This document shows, in pieces, positions 28,593 through 41,110 of a DNA stretch of 64,000 bases. The position numbers and the translations under genes are program-made. The number at the start of each line of letters is the position of its first letter. Positions within the stretch are counted from its first letter, which is position 1. The notes below the pieces were generated by a model. The model was not told the DNA's origin and searched no databases. It saw only the letters and a program-made list of their open reading frames with translations. Source of the DNA: Ficedula albicollis (Eukaryota > Chordata > Aves > Passeriformes > Muscicapidae); assembly GCF_000247815.1 (NCBI RefSeq), contig NC_021676.1:1808350-1872349 (forward strand), in the 5' to 3' direction.

Positions 28593-29327
28593 GGGGTGGT
28601 GGCTTTGGGTCGGGTTTGGTGTTTTTTGGGGTGGCTTTGGGTCGGGTTTGGTGTTTTTCGGGGTGGCTTTGGGTCGGGTTTGGGTGTTTCTGGGGTGGTT
28701 TTGGGTTCATGTTTATTTTTGGGGTGGCTTTGAGTTGTGTTTGTTTGGTGCTGGGATGGCTTTGGGTCGGTGTTGGGCTTTTCTGGAGTGACTTTGGGTT
28801 CACGTTTTCATGTTTATTTCTGGGGTGCCTTTGGGTCAGGGTTTGGTGTCACTGGGGTGGCTTTGGGTCGGTGTTGGGCACTTCTGGAGTGACTTTAGAT
28901 TCATGTTTTCATGTTTATTTCTGGGGTGGCTTTGGGTCAGAGTTTGACTTTTCTGGGGTGGTTTTGGGTTGGGGTTTATTTTCGGGGTGGCTTTGGGTCG
29001 GGTTTGGTGTTTTTCGGGGTGGCTTTGGGTCGGGTTTGGTGTTTTTCGGGGTGGCTTTGGGTCGGGTTTGGTGTTTTTCGGGGTGGCTTTGGGTCGGGTT
29101 TGGGTGTTTCTGGGGTGGTTTTGGGTTCATGTTTATTTTTGGGGTGGCTTTGAGTTGTGTTTGTTTGGTGCTGGGGTGTCTTTGGTCAGGGTTTGGTGTC
29201 TCTGGGGTGGCTTTGGGTCAGTATTGGGCATTTCTGGAGTGACTTTGGGTTCATGTTTATTTCTGGGGTGGCTTTGGGTTGGTGTCTGATGCTGGGGTGG
29301 CTTTGGGTCAATGTTTTTGTGGTGCCT
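28593..29327. repeat. G-rich minisatellite with a 420-bp higher-order period
   Basis: Roughly 20 units of about 30-45 bp are built on ggggtggctttgggtcgggt followed by tttggtgtttttc or variants. At a higher level, 28621-28755 matches 29041-29175 at an exact offset of 420 bp with only about three differences, so a block of units was duplicated. The G-strand has many ggg and gggg runs and could form G-quadruplexes. A 268-codon open frame (28436-29242) exists because unit lengths are mostly multiples of three. Its Gly/Trp/Phe/Val repeat peptide looks like a translation of the array, not a gene. Confidence 0.95.
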
Positions 29328-31473
29328 CAGACATCAGGCAGAAAAGCTGTATGCACCCAGGGCTGTTCTAGCCCCCCTGAAGCACTCCCAGCGCTCTCTC
29401 TTTTTGGTGAGGCTGGAATGATTCTGTTTCTTCCTGTTTAATTATCACCACTCCTGCTCACTTGACGCCCTGAAGTGGATTTGTGTTTCAGTGATAGAAT
29501 GAGGGCAGCAGTAGAAAGCTACAGAGACTTGTTTTTTTCCTCTATGGACTTAAAATAAACGACCACATGTTTGATAGGGAAGCTGCTTCTGTCTAGAATT
29601 TAAAATCACCTGACAAGAACCTGTAGAGCTTAATTTCCTTTAAACTGTTAAATGGAAATCAGAACATGGGGAGAGTCTGTGGAAGAGGTATTAAATGAAA
29701 CACTTACCAGCAGAGTACCTACAAATTTGGGAGCTAATAGATTGTTATCTGCCACAATTTAAAATCCTGAGACCAAATAAAATTCAAAATGTGGATTCCT
29801 ATTCCTGTGTGCAGCATGAGCAGTCTTTGCTAAAATGTTCTGTGCATAATTTGATGTTCATCCTTTTAACTTTGAAGGCGTATTGCCAAAGAATTACTCA
29901 TGCAGTTAAAGAAAAAACTAAAAATCAGTGAATGTAGCCCATAAATAAGCTACACAGAATTACTTCCCTTTGCAGATTTTTCAACAAATGATAAAGCATA
30001 TACTCTTCAAAAATGCATTTACCAAAAAGAATCTTTTCAGATAATTTCTCATACATAGAGCTCTGGCTTTTAATGACTGCTGCAGTAAGCTTGGGAAATT
30101 GCTCTCACTCTATTTTAAGGGCATTTTTACCTGAGTGTTCTTACTGTGAATTCCATTGGTGCCTTTGGTCCTGATCAGTGGCACTTTGTGGTTTAGGTGG
30201 AAATAATGCACTGGAGTTGGGAAGCAAGCTCAGTAACGTGGGATCTGTCAGCAGTGGTGTTTGCTATAATTAATGTGATTTCAGACTAGATATGACAAGC
30301 AAGACATCAGAATTAAACTATTCCTTGCAAATTGTGGAAGCTGTTTGCTCAGTAAACTGTTTTTTTTCTTGATGATAAAGGACTCCTCACTGGACAGCCA
30401 GTTGTGCTTGGACTGAAAGTTGATTTGTCAACTTGTTCTTATCATTAAACAGAGATGAGGCATTCACAGCATTATAATTTCTTTTTCTTTTTTTTTTTTT
30501 ACTGTGTCTCACATTTTGCTGTTCCTCTAAAAAGACACTTTCATTACTGATTATGGCAGGTTTGGGGCTAAATTTTGTGTTGCTATTCCTAAAGCCCTTT
30601 TAAACATATCCAGAAGTGAATTTCAGTGAACAATCCCAAAAATGTCAGCCTTTCCTTTTAGGGGCTAAGCAGACCTCTGATGAAAATTTTAGTGTTTGTG
30701 GGTGCTGTAGGAGTGGATTATCCATGGCACTGGAAAGGATTTCCCAATGTGAGAGGAAAAATCACACTTGGAATCAGCCTGATATCTCAAAAAGCTCAAC
30801 ATATAGAGACTGGAAAAGAACTGATACTACAAGTACTATAAAAATAATGTGTGAATAATGAATATTATTGACTTCATTGAATTTAATTGAGGTATAAGAG
30901 AGATCTTAAGCACATGAATAAAAATACTTATTTTATGGAGAGAAAAGGAGCAGAATAGAGGAAGTGATTTCTCTGTTTCTCCCCATTAAGAACACTGAAA
31001 GAATTTAGGATTGGTGCAAAGAGACAGTAATTCAGAAACACAAAGCTTAAATAATTTCCAAAGCCTACTCATTTCTCAACTTTTGCTGTAATTCTTCCAC
31101 AACCACAAAATAGGAGCCTACAGAGGCAAGATATTAAACTAGCTTGAAAAATACTAAGTGATGCTCAATATAGTGGAAAGTGAAATAAAACTGCAATATA
31201 GAAATTCTGTATTGGCTGAGATTGGCTGTTGCTTTCAAAAGCTGCATAAAATGGAGGCCATTAGCTTCTATTTGCATTTAAGCAGTGGAGTTGTAAAACC
31301 AGAATGATATAAAATTGTAAATTATAATCAGGCAGGTAATGGTTACACGTTAGAGGAAGATGGTTCAGTTTGAATACAATGTTTGAGGAGATGTTTTAAA
31401 AAAGTATTCATGGCAAGGGCAATAAAGTATTGGACTGTTGAGATATAAAGGCATTCTTGTCAGAGTACAGAGA
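29328..31473. other. Unannotated non-coding DNA
   Basis: AT-rich sequence with a T-run near 30490. No gene or named repeat is visible. Confidence 0.55.
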
Positions 31474-31660
31474 TTGCCCCTGGAAGGAGAAATTTTTTTT
31501 TTTCCCCTGAAATTTACCTTCAGGAGCTTGAAAACATGTTCATTCCACTGAAATATTTCCACTTCTTTGCCCCTGGAAGGAGAAATTTTTTTTTTTTCCC
31601 CTGAAATTTACCTTCAGGAGCTTGAAAACATGTTCATTCCACTGAAATATTTCCACTTCT
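31474..31660. repeat. Two-copy tandem duplication, 93-bp period
   Basis: Copy 1 starts at 31474 and copy 2 at 31567. Both read ttgcccctggaaggagaaat, an 11-12 nt T-run, cccctgaaatttacc, and end tatttccacttctt. The only visible difference is one T in the homopolymer. Confidence 0.97.
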
Positions 31661-32221
31661 TCCTTCTTCATAGAAACCCATGGTTTCTGTCATTTGTTTG
31701 TAGGTATTTCTCAGTGCTTGCTATTATTTACTTGAAAAATCAAGGGAAATCAAAATTGTACATAAGCAGTCATTAATACTAGGGTAACAAGCCTGTGGTT
31801 TTTTGTTTTTTTTTTTCTTCTTCTTCTCCTTACCCTGTAGAAGTTTTCTTCTGAGAAAATGAAACTTCAAGCATTTGCTTCTTCCAGCATCTTGGGGCTT
31901 TGAAGTTCTTGTGTGAAGGACAGGAGCTGCTGGAGGGCTGCCCTGGGGGACACAGAGTCACTGCAGGGACAGCAGAGCTGCACAGCTGGGTGGCACCTGG
32001 AGGATGAAATGCTTTTTTTGGTGCAGGATCTGCTTCTTCTAGTTCTGCCTGATCCTGCCCAGCGGGGCTTAGGAGAGTTGGTGTTTAGATAATTCTATAA
32101 GGATGCCATAGGTGTGGCTATGCCACCATCAGATCAAAAATAAGTTAATGCCAATAGATATGTTGGAAAGGGAAAAAAAAAGTGCAGTCTTGTGTACAAT
32201 ACTTTGGGTTTCTCAGCCAAA
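31661..32221. other. Unannotated non-coding DNA
   Basis: This holds a T-run followed by cttcttcttctcc (about 31800-31830) and then GC-richer sequence near 31920-32020. No gene is seen. Confidence 0.5.
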
Positions 32222-32570
32222 TGAGAGAGCTGGGGCTGCTCAGCCTGGAGGGAAAGAGGCTCTGGGGAGACCCCAGTGCCTGAAGGGATCCAAGAGAGGA
32301 GCCTTGGACAAGGGCTGGGCTTACAGCCAAAGGGGGAATGGCTTCAACTGAACGAGGGTGGGTTTACAGTGAGAGATTCTGCACAGCTCCTCTCCTCTGG
32401 GGGTGCTGAGGCTCTGGCACAGCTGTGGCTGCCCCTGGATCCTGGCAGGGCCAGGTTGGACATTGGGCTGGGAGCACCAGGGACAGGGGGAGGTGTCCCT
32501 GCCATGGCAGGGGGGACAAGGGGCTGGTTTTTATGGCCCTTTCCAAGCCAAGCCATTCCATGGTTCCATG
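32222..32570 (+). mobile_element. CR1 LINE 3' end fragment
   Basis: The order of words matches the CR1 3' region read forward: gagctggggctgctcagcct, gaggctctggggagacccca, gtgcctgaagggatccaag, then ggccaggttggacattgggc, gaggtgtccctgccatggca, and the terminal ccctttccaagccaagccat with attccatggttccatg. The last is the 8-bp terminal repeat characteristic of CR1 ends. Relative to my memory of the consensus, part of the middle is missing. It is 5' truncated and has no coding capacity; open frames over it are chance. Confidence 0.9.
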
Positions 32571-35089
32571 TGCGGGAACACTTTGCACTTGTCTCTGCCT
32601 GCCCAGCTCAGCAAGAACAGGCTGAGGCCACCAGGAGAGAAAATCAGATTGTCAGGTAGGAATAGTGGGGAAAAGGGGGCACAGGAGTTCAAGTTGTATA
32701 AATAATAATCATGTTCGTAGATAACTGCACTCACAATTCCAGTTATACTCTATTTCCCCACTGATTTTGATGCCAAGCAAATGGGATTAAATACCTCTTT
32801 AAAAGAATCCTTACCAGGACTGACAGTGAAATGTTCCTGTGTGACCAGGGTCAACTGGAAAATCTTTTTGCCAATGATTCAAGTAATATTACTCAAGATA
32901 ATTAATGAGGTTTGGGTAAGAGAGGTATCAGATTCCTAATAAAAAACAAGTGTTATAGTCCCTTTTATTTTATGTTCATGTTTTATAGGTGCATTCTAAA
33001 TATGCAACCCATGATTCAAACACCAGACAGGTTTTAAGCTGTAAAATCCTACGCAAAGCCAATAAGTACAAAAATATGAATCTTAAAATTATATTCTGAT
33101 ATTTGTGTTACAAACTTGAGAACTGATAGACCTGTTAAACTGAAATATCAGCCTTTCAACACCAAGCACTGGTAATAAACTGAACTATTTCAGTAACTGT
33201 AAACATAATAAAAATCCTCATGATCAATCTCAGAAAAGTTCATTTGATGAAACTCATAACAAACACACTGGATCCAAAGGAATGAATAATTCTGCGTTAC
33301 TGATAAAACCTAGCTAACTTCAATTTTTTTTCCAAGTGGCAAGAAGAAGTCATGTTTTGCTAGGGAAATAACAGTAAAAAGTAAAGATCCAAAAAAAAAA
33401 TATCAAGATCTCTGTAACTGAAGTTCACCTGAACTGATAAAAATGCTTCTAAATTGAAGGTACATTGAAGAGCCTTTTAAGACTGTGCATTTATTCTTGT
33501 GGCAGTGTCAGAGTTGCTTAATTATTGGTGTATTTTGGTGACAGGTCAGCTGATAACTGTGAATTATCATGACTTGTACTTCAGTTTGATCAAGCAAACC
33601 ACCTGGGGCTTACAGCTATTTCCTCAGTGAATTCCTCTATTTTTTTTTAATGCTTGTATTTGCTTTCCTAGATCTGCTCAGTGTGGGGAGTCTGAGGAAT
33701 TTGGTCTTGACCTGCCTTGGAAACTGAGAGTTAAGATTCCACTGTGTATTCTCTAAGCAGAGTAACATCTGTCCACTGATGACAGCTCCATCAAACATTT
33801 TTGTATCTGTTTGCTTCAGTTAGTTAAAATTACCAGCAGTGGAATGTTGCTGTTTGTATTTTTTTTAGTCCTCCTCCTTCCTGGGAAGCTTCCTGTTCTG
33901 CTAATGAGACTTCACACATTAAAGCAGGCTGAGAGGAGCATGGTGGAGCTGAGATGAGACACTTCACATTGTTCCTGTTGCTAGGAAGTGATGAATCTGC
34001 TCTCTAACGTGTTGAGTTTCCTCCTGCATCTATCCACTGTATCCCTTTACAATTTTCCTTCATTTAAGCTGCAAAATCAAATTATCACTTGCTGGAGCCC
34101 GTTAATACTCTGAGTGAGCTTAAACCCATAGTTTTATAATTGAAATAACTTAAAAAGGTAAATATACTCATTTTTCTGTTGCTCACAAGAGGTATTTTCC
34201 CCCTGCTGTAGTCTGTTATCTGCAACATAATTTAGAAGATCTGATTGCTTTGCTGCTTTTCCTGAAATGACAGATGATTTTGTGCAAGCTCTCATTTTTC
34301 CTTCCCAATTCCCCAACTTGAGGATTGTCATACCAAGCTTTATTGCCTTTGCAATGAATTTTTTCCTTGGGAAGGTACTATTTTGAGCACAGATTTTCTG
34401 TAACAGTGGGAATTATTATCTGTGACTAATAACAATCTCTGTGGAGCTTGTTATACAACGAAGACTGATCATGTGCTCGAATATATTCATGTGATTGCTT
34501 GCAGCTATGAGTAGCTTAAATTTCTGTAAGTTGCTGCTTTATCAAAAATGATTTTTTTCCCTACTGAAATAAGGTAAATTATTAAACTACTGCTATTTTA
34601 ACTCAAGTTCAGTAACACTTAGGTGAACTTTCATGCAACAATCTAGAAAAACATGAATAAACAGTGGCTACTCTGGTCCTTGAACTGTTCTGACAGAATT
34701 TTAATTGAAATTTGAATGGATACTTCTATAGCTAACCTATGTTTCTAAAATAACATTTCTGCAGAAGTGCCCCATAGAAGTGCCAATAATAAGATACCAG
34801 TAGAGAGGCTTTTACTTGGAACCCACTTTTATCTTTGTTTATTTATTTTTAAACAGCTCTTGTTTGGTATAAATGGCCTGAGAATTAATTATCCTTCTGG
34901 GCACAGTGTGGAGCTCTCTAGAACACCCAGGGCTTTCCAGGAAAGCCAGAGTTAGCATGTTCTTTCTTCTGATGTGGCTGAATTTCAGATTTTAATCCCC
35001 ATTACAGGTATTTGTGTAGGAGAAAACTTGGTGGCAAGGCAATCTGTAGTAATGAAGAGCACAGGACTGCTGGCTGTGTAAACATGGAG
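32571..35089. other. Unannotated non-coding DNA
   Basis: There are 2.5 kb of AT-rich, stop-dense sequence with no gene or named repeat seen. Confidence 0.55.
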
Positions 35090-35165
35090 TTTAGGACCTG
35101 GTTTCATGTGGATTTTTGTGGGTAACAAGATGATCTTTAAGGTCCCTTCTGTGATTCTGTCATGC
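35090..35165 (+). mobile_element. Short CR1 3' tail
   Basis: The words gatgatctttaaggtccctt and ctgtgattctgtcatg match the last bases and terminal repeat of avian CR1, with the usual ccaacccaaacc segment missing. The left limit is uncertain because the sequence becomes unrecognisable before about 35100. Confidence 0.75.
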
Positions 35166-36559
35166 CAGATTTGTACAGTTGGTAAACACAGGTACTTTGG
35201 ATTTACTTCTATGAAGTCAACCCTGAGGGTGTAAAACAAAAAAAGTGAACAGCAGGAGCTTGTTGCTCAATAAAACCACAGCTGAGATTGCAAACCAAGT
35301 GTCAGCAGTGAGAGCCACGAGGAATTTCTGTGCTGGGCAAATCTTAGTGTGAGGATGCTGGAGGCATCCCCAGTGCTGGGGCTGTGCTGCTTTTCTGTGG
35401 AAATCCAATGTGGGATGATTTGATTTATTTTGGAGGGATTGCAATAATGAAGAAGAGTTTGCTGAGTGTTCAGTAACATTAGTGATGACCTTGAGAAGTG
35501 CCTGGGCAGTGTCACCTCGCTGGGTACCTGTGCTGTCCTGGGAGATGGGACAGGAGGTTTTGTGTGTGCTGGGGATGGGGACTGCAAGCAGAGCAGGGAA
35601 AGTCATTAGAAAATGAGGAGTTTTTCTAAAAACTCTGTGAGGATCTGTTTGCCATTCGAGTTCTGTCACATCAGAACATAAACATAGCATGATTATTGGA
35701 ATTCAAGTGTGTTTCTACTGTGGAGCGTGAAGCAAGGTCAAAAAGCAGAGTGGTTTGAATTGTGTGAGTTAGACAGTGATTTTTGAGAAATACCTCATGA
35801 CACAGAGCTATCAAAAATGACAATTGAATAAAAGAGCCCAGGAAAGAGGTTGTAACTGTATGTTCTTAACTGTATGAAGTTGTCAAACAGAGCAACTTAA
35901 TTTTAATGAAACCCTGTCCTGTGGTTCTGTCACACTGCTGGAGAGTGCAAGGCAAAGAAAACCCTTCAAGCCTTGACATTTTATTCCAAACTGGGATGAT
36001 GATGATGAATTCTCTTGTGGTTTTCCACACTTAAAAATCTTTAAGCCTGTCCTGGGATACACATGGACCCAGCAGAGTTGTGCCAAGACTTGGTTCTGAG
36101 GCATCTGCTGTGAGTCACCCTTGCTCCAGCAAAAATGAAATCTGACATCAGCTCGTGCTCCTCCAAGTGACTTTAAAGATGTTGTTATGGGCTGCTTTTC
36201 ACAGGGTCAGCCACTAAAATAACTATGTCAGGAGTTCTGCATTGATTTGGTTGAGTTTTTTTAAATACTCCCTCAGTTGCCTTGATTGAAAAGTCACTGA
36301 GGAATGACTGAGACAATCTTGTCAAGCTCTTGTCAAGCAAAGATAAATTTTAGTTGCCTTAATGCCAAACTGATGGCTTCAGCCTGCTTGCCCTGACCCA
36401 ACTGGTTGAAATTTAGCAAATCTGTCTGTTTTCATGAGAAAACAAATTTGTTGACTTGCAGTGTTAACAGGATACAACAGCAGCAAAAACTTCTTTTGAC
36501 TTTGTGGGACAGCAGATGAGGGGGAAGGCCCAGGGGAATTAGTCTCTTTGTCCCAAAGC
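35166..36559. other. Unannotated non-coding DNA
   Basis: The reverse strand has a 157-codon open frame (35217-35690), the longest here outside simple repeats apart from one of 158 codons at 59426-59902. It has no domain or motif I recognise, and an overlapping 106-codon frame exists in another phase. I treat it as chance. Confidence 0.5.
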
Positions 36560-36594
36560 TTTTTTTTTTTTGCTTTTTTTTTTTTTTTTTTTTT
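36560..36594. repeat. Poly-T tracts
   Basis: A 12-nt T-run, gc, and a 21-nt T-run. Unlike the T-runs at 6, 11.9 and 13.4 kb, this long one has no adjacent C-run. Confidence 0.9.
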
Positions 36595-37437
36595 GTTGAT
36601 ACCTTGCAGAGCTGTATTGCTTATGAGTTATGAATTTAGGAGGGAGACTGCTCAGGCTCTCTTATGACTTGAGTTACATTTATTATGTGCCATTTTGATA
36701 AATTACTCATTGATGCCCTAAGAGAATTTTCTCTGATCTGTGTCTATTCTTTTGTATTACTCTAATTATTTATTTTAACTTCCTTTTCTTTAAATCCTCA
36801 AAATGATAACACACACTTCATCCATATGCATTCTTAATTCTTTATCCCACGGACTGATAAATAATCATGTTGTCCAATCCTGCTTGTGTTAGTGTTTTTG
36901 GGCTGGTGGGAGTACTTTGGATAGCTCATTAAACTTAATATAGAGGAAAATTTATTATAAATAAGGAGAACGATTACCAGAAATTACATTATTAAATGTT
37001 TGTCAAAGTTGAGTAGCTTCTGTATTGATGGAGTCCAAGAGAAGAATCAATGGCAGTTACTGAGCTGGATTCTGGAGCAGCAAGACACAACTTCATTCAG
37101 CATCACAGTCTCTGTCCCACATCCACATAAATCATGGAGCTCATTCAAATATATTTGGTTTATGTCTAGGAAAACTCACAAAATTCTCAGCAAGCTGGTG
37201 AGTTTATAAAGTTACTGCTTTCATGAGAACAACAGCATTCCTGGTTTGCTCCACACTTGTGGGATAAACTCTTCCTACCAAGCAATGATTGCAGTTCCTG
37301 TGGCTTTGTGTGGGTTTTCTTTTTTCCTTCCTAATGTAGCCTTAAAACAAAAGTCAACTTTTGTATTTGATAAATGAGTCCTACAGCTCTGAAACTTGAC
37401 TCAATCCACGTGCTTGTGTTTGATTCTCTCCACAGTT
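36595..37437. other. Unannotated non-coding DNA
   Basis: No gene or repeat is recognised. Confidence 0.5.
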
Positions 37438-37539
37438 ATGTTTTGTCTTATTTTCCTTGTGTTATGCAGAGGTAAAACTGCAATCCTGATGTTTTGTCTT
37501 ATTTTCCTTGTGTTATGCAGAGGCAAAACTGCAATCCTG
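37438..37539. repeat. Two-copy tandem duplication, 51-bp period
   Basis: Copy 1 (37438-37488) and copy 2 (37489-37539) both read atgttttgtcttattttcct through aaactgcaatcctg, with a single difference (aggtaaaac versus aggcaaaac). Because 51 is 17 codons, a frame crossing it repeats MFCLIFLVLCRGKTAIL twice. There is no other sign of coding. Confidence 0.97.
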
Positions 37540-40352
37540 AGGGGGAGGAGTTCCCTCCCCACCTCCCCTGCGCTGCAGATACCTTAAATGGAGAGTCAGA
37601 TTTGTCCCCTCATATACTACCTGCTGCTTCTGGATTTTTAGTTTTTCATTTTTACTCAGTAACATCTGACAATAAGATCTTAATTTGAAATAAGACATGC
37701 ATTTGGCAATGCAGGTGTTCCGGTGTGTTCAGGAGTTAATTTCAAGGCTACAGAACTGATAGTTGGGTAGTTCTGAGATGTGCCAAGTGTCCTCTTCAGG
37801 TGTATCATCTTTTTGGACTTCTTTTTATGCCTGAGAATAAAAAGACAAAAGATTGTTTTCTACAAGTATACTTTTAAAAATTTCAAGTTCCCAGTATGCA
37901 GCTGGGGAGTCTGGTCTAATCCCTGTGACTGGTGTGTGGGGGGATGAGAGCTGGAAGAGCAGAGAACACTGGAAATGCATTTCTGCATCCTGTTCCCAGC
38001 ACCACCAACCCCCCCCAAAGGAAAAAATATAACACTGTTTCCATGGAAAAATCAACATGATAGAGGACTGCTGGATAGCCAATGCCATTTTTTAAAATCC
38101 AATTGGTTGCAGCTGTACTGAGAGGGAACAAATGTTTTGCTGCCTTTGCTGCCAAATAATAGATTATATTTGGAAGCATAAGACTAATGAAAAAATACAG
38201 TTCAGAAACAGAGTGATTGCAAAGCTTCAGGCACAAGAAAGGAAACTGTTAGCTTGCTTTGTAAAGCAAACCTCAAAAATTTAGGGTTATTTTTTTTAGA
38301 TGCAGTGTGAAGTTATATATAATGCTGTTTCCTGAGGATCCAGTTTTTCAGCATGGCAGTGGTGCCAAACTTCCTGCTCTCTGCTGGCTGTAATTTATTT
38401 ACCTACCAGCAGCAGCCATCTGCTTGGGAAATCAAGAATCCAGGCTGGGCTGGAGGGGCAGCAGGGTGGGAGCAGCGACTGGGAGAGGGAATTGTGCTGG
38501 GCAGGGGTGGCAGGCAGCTGCTCCTGCTGCTCTGGCTGTGTCCCACCCTGCCCTGGTCAGCTCACCTGTGTCCCCTGCAGGGTGGCTCTGTGTGGAACAC
38601 ACCTGGCTTCAGGTCCAGGATCAGCAACTCTTACACAGGTGACCAAATCATTCAGGGTCTGTGCTGTCATTGTTTGGAGTGATGAGATATGAGAGTCCAA
38701 AAAGAGAAGCAGTTATTCCCTCAAGCTCCCCGTAATCAGACGTGGAAGTTAAGTTTGTGCCATTAAATCTTGTTAGAGCCAAGGAGCAGGTTATTTACTC
38801 TTCAGTCATTTCAGTGATAGAAGCATTGATTTGGATCTTTCAGAGACCTGTGGCTGCAGGCTGGAGCTCGAGTGGCACAGGTGGATGGGAGCACTTCTTC
38901 AGTGCCTCTGTAAGAACAGGGTAAACTGGATCAATAATGCCATCTGACATAAAGGAGAGAAGAAATATCTTTACAAGATCAAGCAATGAGATCTGATCCA
39001 CGTTCAGGGTATTGAGCCACTCATCAAATACCTGTGCAACAAGCAGGAATTGATTTTACAGTCCCTGCCCACCTGCTGTGAATGTGTGTGCATCACTGAG
39101 CAGCAATCATCCACACTTCTGTCTGCTCAGATGCTGGGAAGATTTTACTAAAACATGCTGTAGTTCACAATTTTTAATTTTTTTTTACAGCTTGCTGGTG
39201 ATGAATGATTTAGGAATTTAAACCTTCACCTTCAGGAATCACCATCTGTTACTGATGTCTCCTTTAGCAGCTTAACTCAGTATAATTCAAATTGCAGTTA
39301 CCTCTGACCTGGGAATTGTGTGGTACTACACCAGCAGTATCCTTAAAAAGCCTTGTGTGTTATTTTCTGTTGGAAATATGAGTATCAGGCATTGTTGGAG
39401 TGAGAAATTAACTTTAGAGGTCAGGAGTGCCTGGGAGTTGGAGGTCAAAGGTGCAGCTTTCTGTTGGTTCCAAACAAAGATAAGCTCAGCATCTGTGCTC
39501 AAGCTGAAGCCTATTTGGCAGCAGGGTTTTAGGGAGTTTAATAAAGAAAACACACACTTTGCTCCAGCATAATGAAGCATGTTTTATACCAGATGTTGTT
39601 GGGTATCATGAAATACTTGTTTATGTAAACAGAATATATATTCATGGGAAAATGTGCTGCTTTCGCACTTTTAAAAGCTAGTGTGTACCTGGAATCTAAA
39701 GCTTATACTGCTCCTAATATGTATGGAATTACTGCAAGTTGTATAAAACTGCAAAAGAGATATATTCAAAGGAGCAGAATGATAAACAGAATTCCAAGAC
39801 TTTCTCTGGTTTTGTTTTTCACTTGGACACCTTTGAGTATGGACATTGTGGTAGGTTTTTCATTTTGGACACAGTACTTCCTAAACTAAAACTCAGATGC
39901 AGAAAAGTTGCCTGTTGCAAATACTTGATTTGATTTGTCAGCTATTAATAGTGTATCTTGGAATCAATTTAATTCTACTTAGTGAGTGTTCACATGAATA
40001 TAAATTAGTTTAGTGATGTTTAAATTTTTCAAAGATCTCCTTGGCCTTGCTACTACGGGCAGAAATAGAACTGAATGTACAGGTGTTCAGCAGATGGAAT
40101 AAACTCCCATAAATGTGCAGGTGTGCACAGCAGGTTTATCAAGGAGAACATCAAAAATCTGAGATTTTCTGGGAGTTCAGGATCAGAGCTGTGGCTCTCT
40201 GGCTGCCCTTCCTCTGTGGCTTTGTGTCCAGCTCCAGGCTGTGCCATTCTGTCAGGGATGCTGAGAGTGACAAGTGGCACCAAAGTGGCACTGGCTGTGC
40301 CAGGCTCTATGAGCTGAGTGAACACAGAATATCTGATGCAGCAGAAGGTGAG
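37540..40352. other. Unannotated non-coding DNA
   Basis: There are 2.8 kb with no identifiable gene or repeat. A GC-richer patch at 38.35-38.65 kb has several overlapping open frames of 66-109 codons in all three forward phases, which argues against any single one being real. Confidence 0.5.
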
Positions 40353-40674
40353 GAGTTGGGTTGGTTTTTTTTTTTCTGTACCTGGGAATATTTTTTTGCA
40401 AGCTTAATTGGAGAGCTTGAGAAAGAAAAGCAAGAACTAATGGTGAAAAAAATGCTCACATCTCATCGGTGGGTTCAAGTCATTGAAATTTAAGGTGAAT
40501 TTCCAACTCACCCCAAAACACTGAGTGTCTCATTTCCTTACACTTTGCCAGGGAAACAGGTTTTCAATTTAAGCCATGAGAGCTACTTAATAAATTCATT
40601 TAAAAATATCTATTAATTTCAGGAGAAAAAAACAAAACAAAAAAAAAATAGGTCTTTAGCAAATCAGGAGAAAT
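40353..40674 (-). repeat. Unidentified repeat, copy A (inverted)
   Basis: This is the reverse complement of the family represented by copies B, C and D. Landmarks read on the plus strand are tctgtacctgggaatatt, aagcttaattggagagcttg, ttccaactcaccccaaaaca, cactttgccagggaaacagg and aaatatctattaatttc. Its first ~210 bp are inverted relative to 40709-40913 in copy B, giving an inverted repeat with arms of about 200 bp and a spacer near 145 bp. The family is unknown to me; no open frame of note exists in it. Confidence 0.88.
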
Positions 40675-41037
40675 TCTTGCTTGCAGTACCATTTCTCTAG
40701 AACTGAGAACCTGTTTCCTTGGCAAAGTGTAAGGAGATGAGACACTTTTAATGTTTTGGGGTGAATTGGAAATTCCCCTTAAAGTTCAGTGACTTGGACC
40801 CACAGATGAGCTGTGGGCATTTTTTTCATTATTAGTTCATGTTCTTCCTCTCAAGTTCTCCAATTAAGCTCGTAAAAAAAAATTCCCAGGTACAGAAAAA
40901 AACCCAAACTATTCAGGCATTTGAAAGTGTTGTAGCAACTGGAAGCACATATTTTTTTTAAACAGTATTTTTTTCCTCCAAAACAACTGCTCTTTGTCCA
41001 AATACATAATGGAAACAAATTTCCAGAGCATGGGACG
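40671..41037 (+). repeat. Unidentified repeat, copy B
   Basis: Landmarks are ttcttgcttgcagtaccatt, aatgttttggggtgaattgg, aaattccccttaaagttcag, cccaggtacagaaaaaaacc, actattcaggcatttgaaag and ggaaacaaatttccagagca. It aligns with copies C and D but lacks the ~85-bp internal segment around ttaatagatatttttaa found in A and C. It lies immediately after inverted copy A. Confidence 0.9.
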
Positions 41038-41040
41038 CAC

Positions 41041-41110
41041 CTTATGCTTATTTACCTGGAAGTTTTCTGTTCTCCTGACCCCTTTTCCCTCTCCAGCTCA
41101 CAGCAAGCTG
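41041..41110 (-). repeat. Unidentified repeat, fragment E (inverted)
   Basis: cttatgcttatttacctgga through ctcctgaccccttttccctc is the reverse complement of the sequence leading into copy C (gggaaaaagggtcaggataa to tccaggtaaataagcaca, about 42100-42170). Similarity fades further right. It directly abuts the end of copy B. Confidence 0.85.

Noticed and set aside
28436..29242. 268-codon open frame with Gly/Trp/Phe-rich repeats
   Set aside because: The frame is kept open by minisatellite units with lengths in multiples of three, the opposite strand is also largely open, and the peptide matches no family I recognise.
35217..35690. 157-codon reverse open frame
   Set aside because: An overlapping frame in another phase is also open, and no motif is recognisable, so chance is the simplest explanation.
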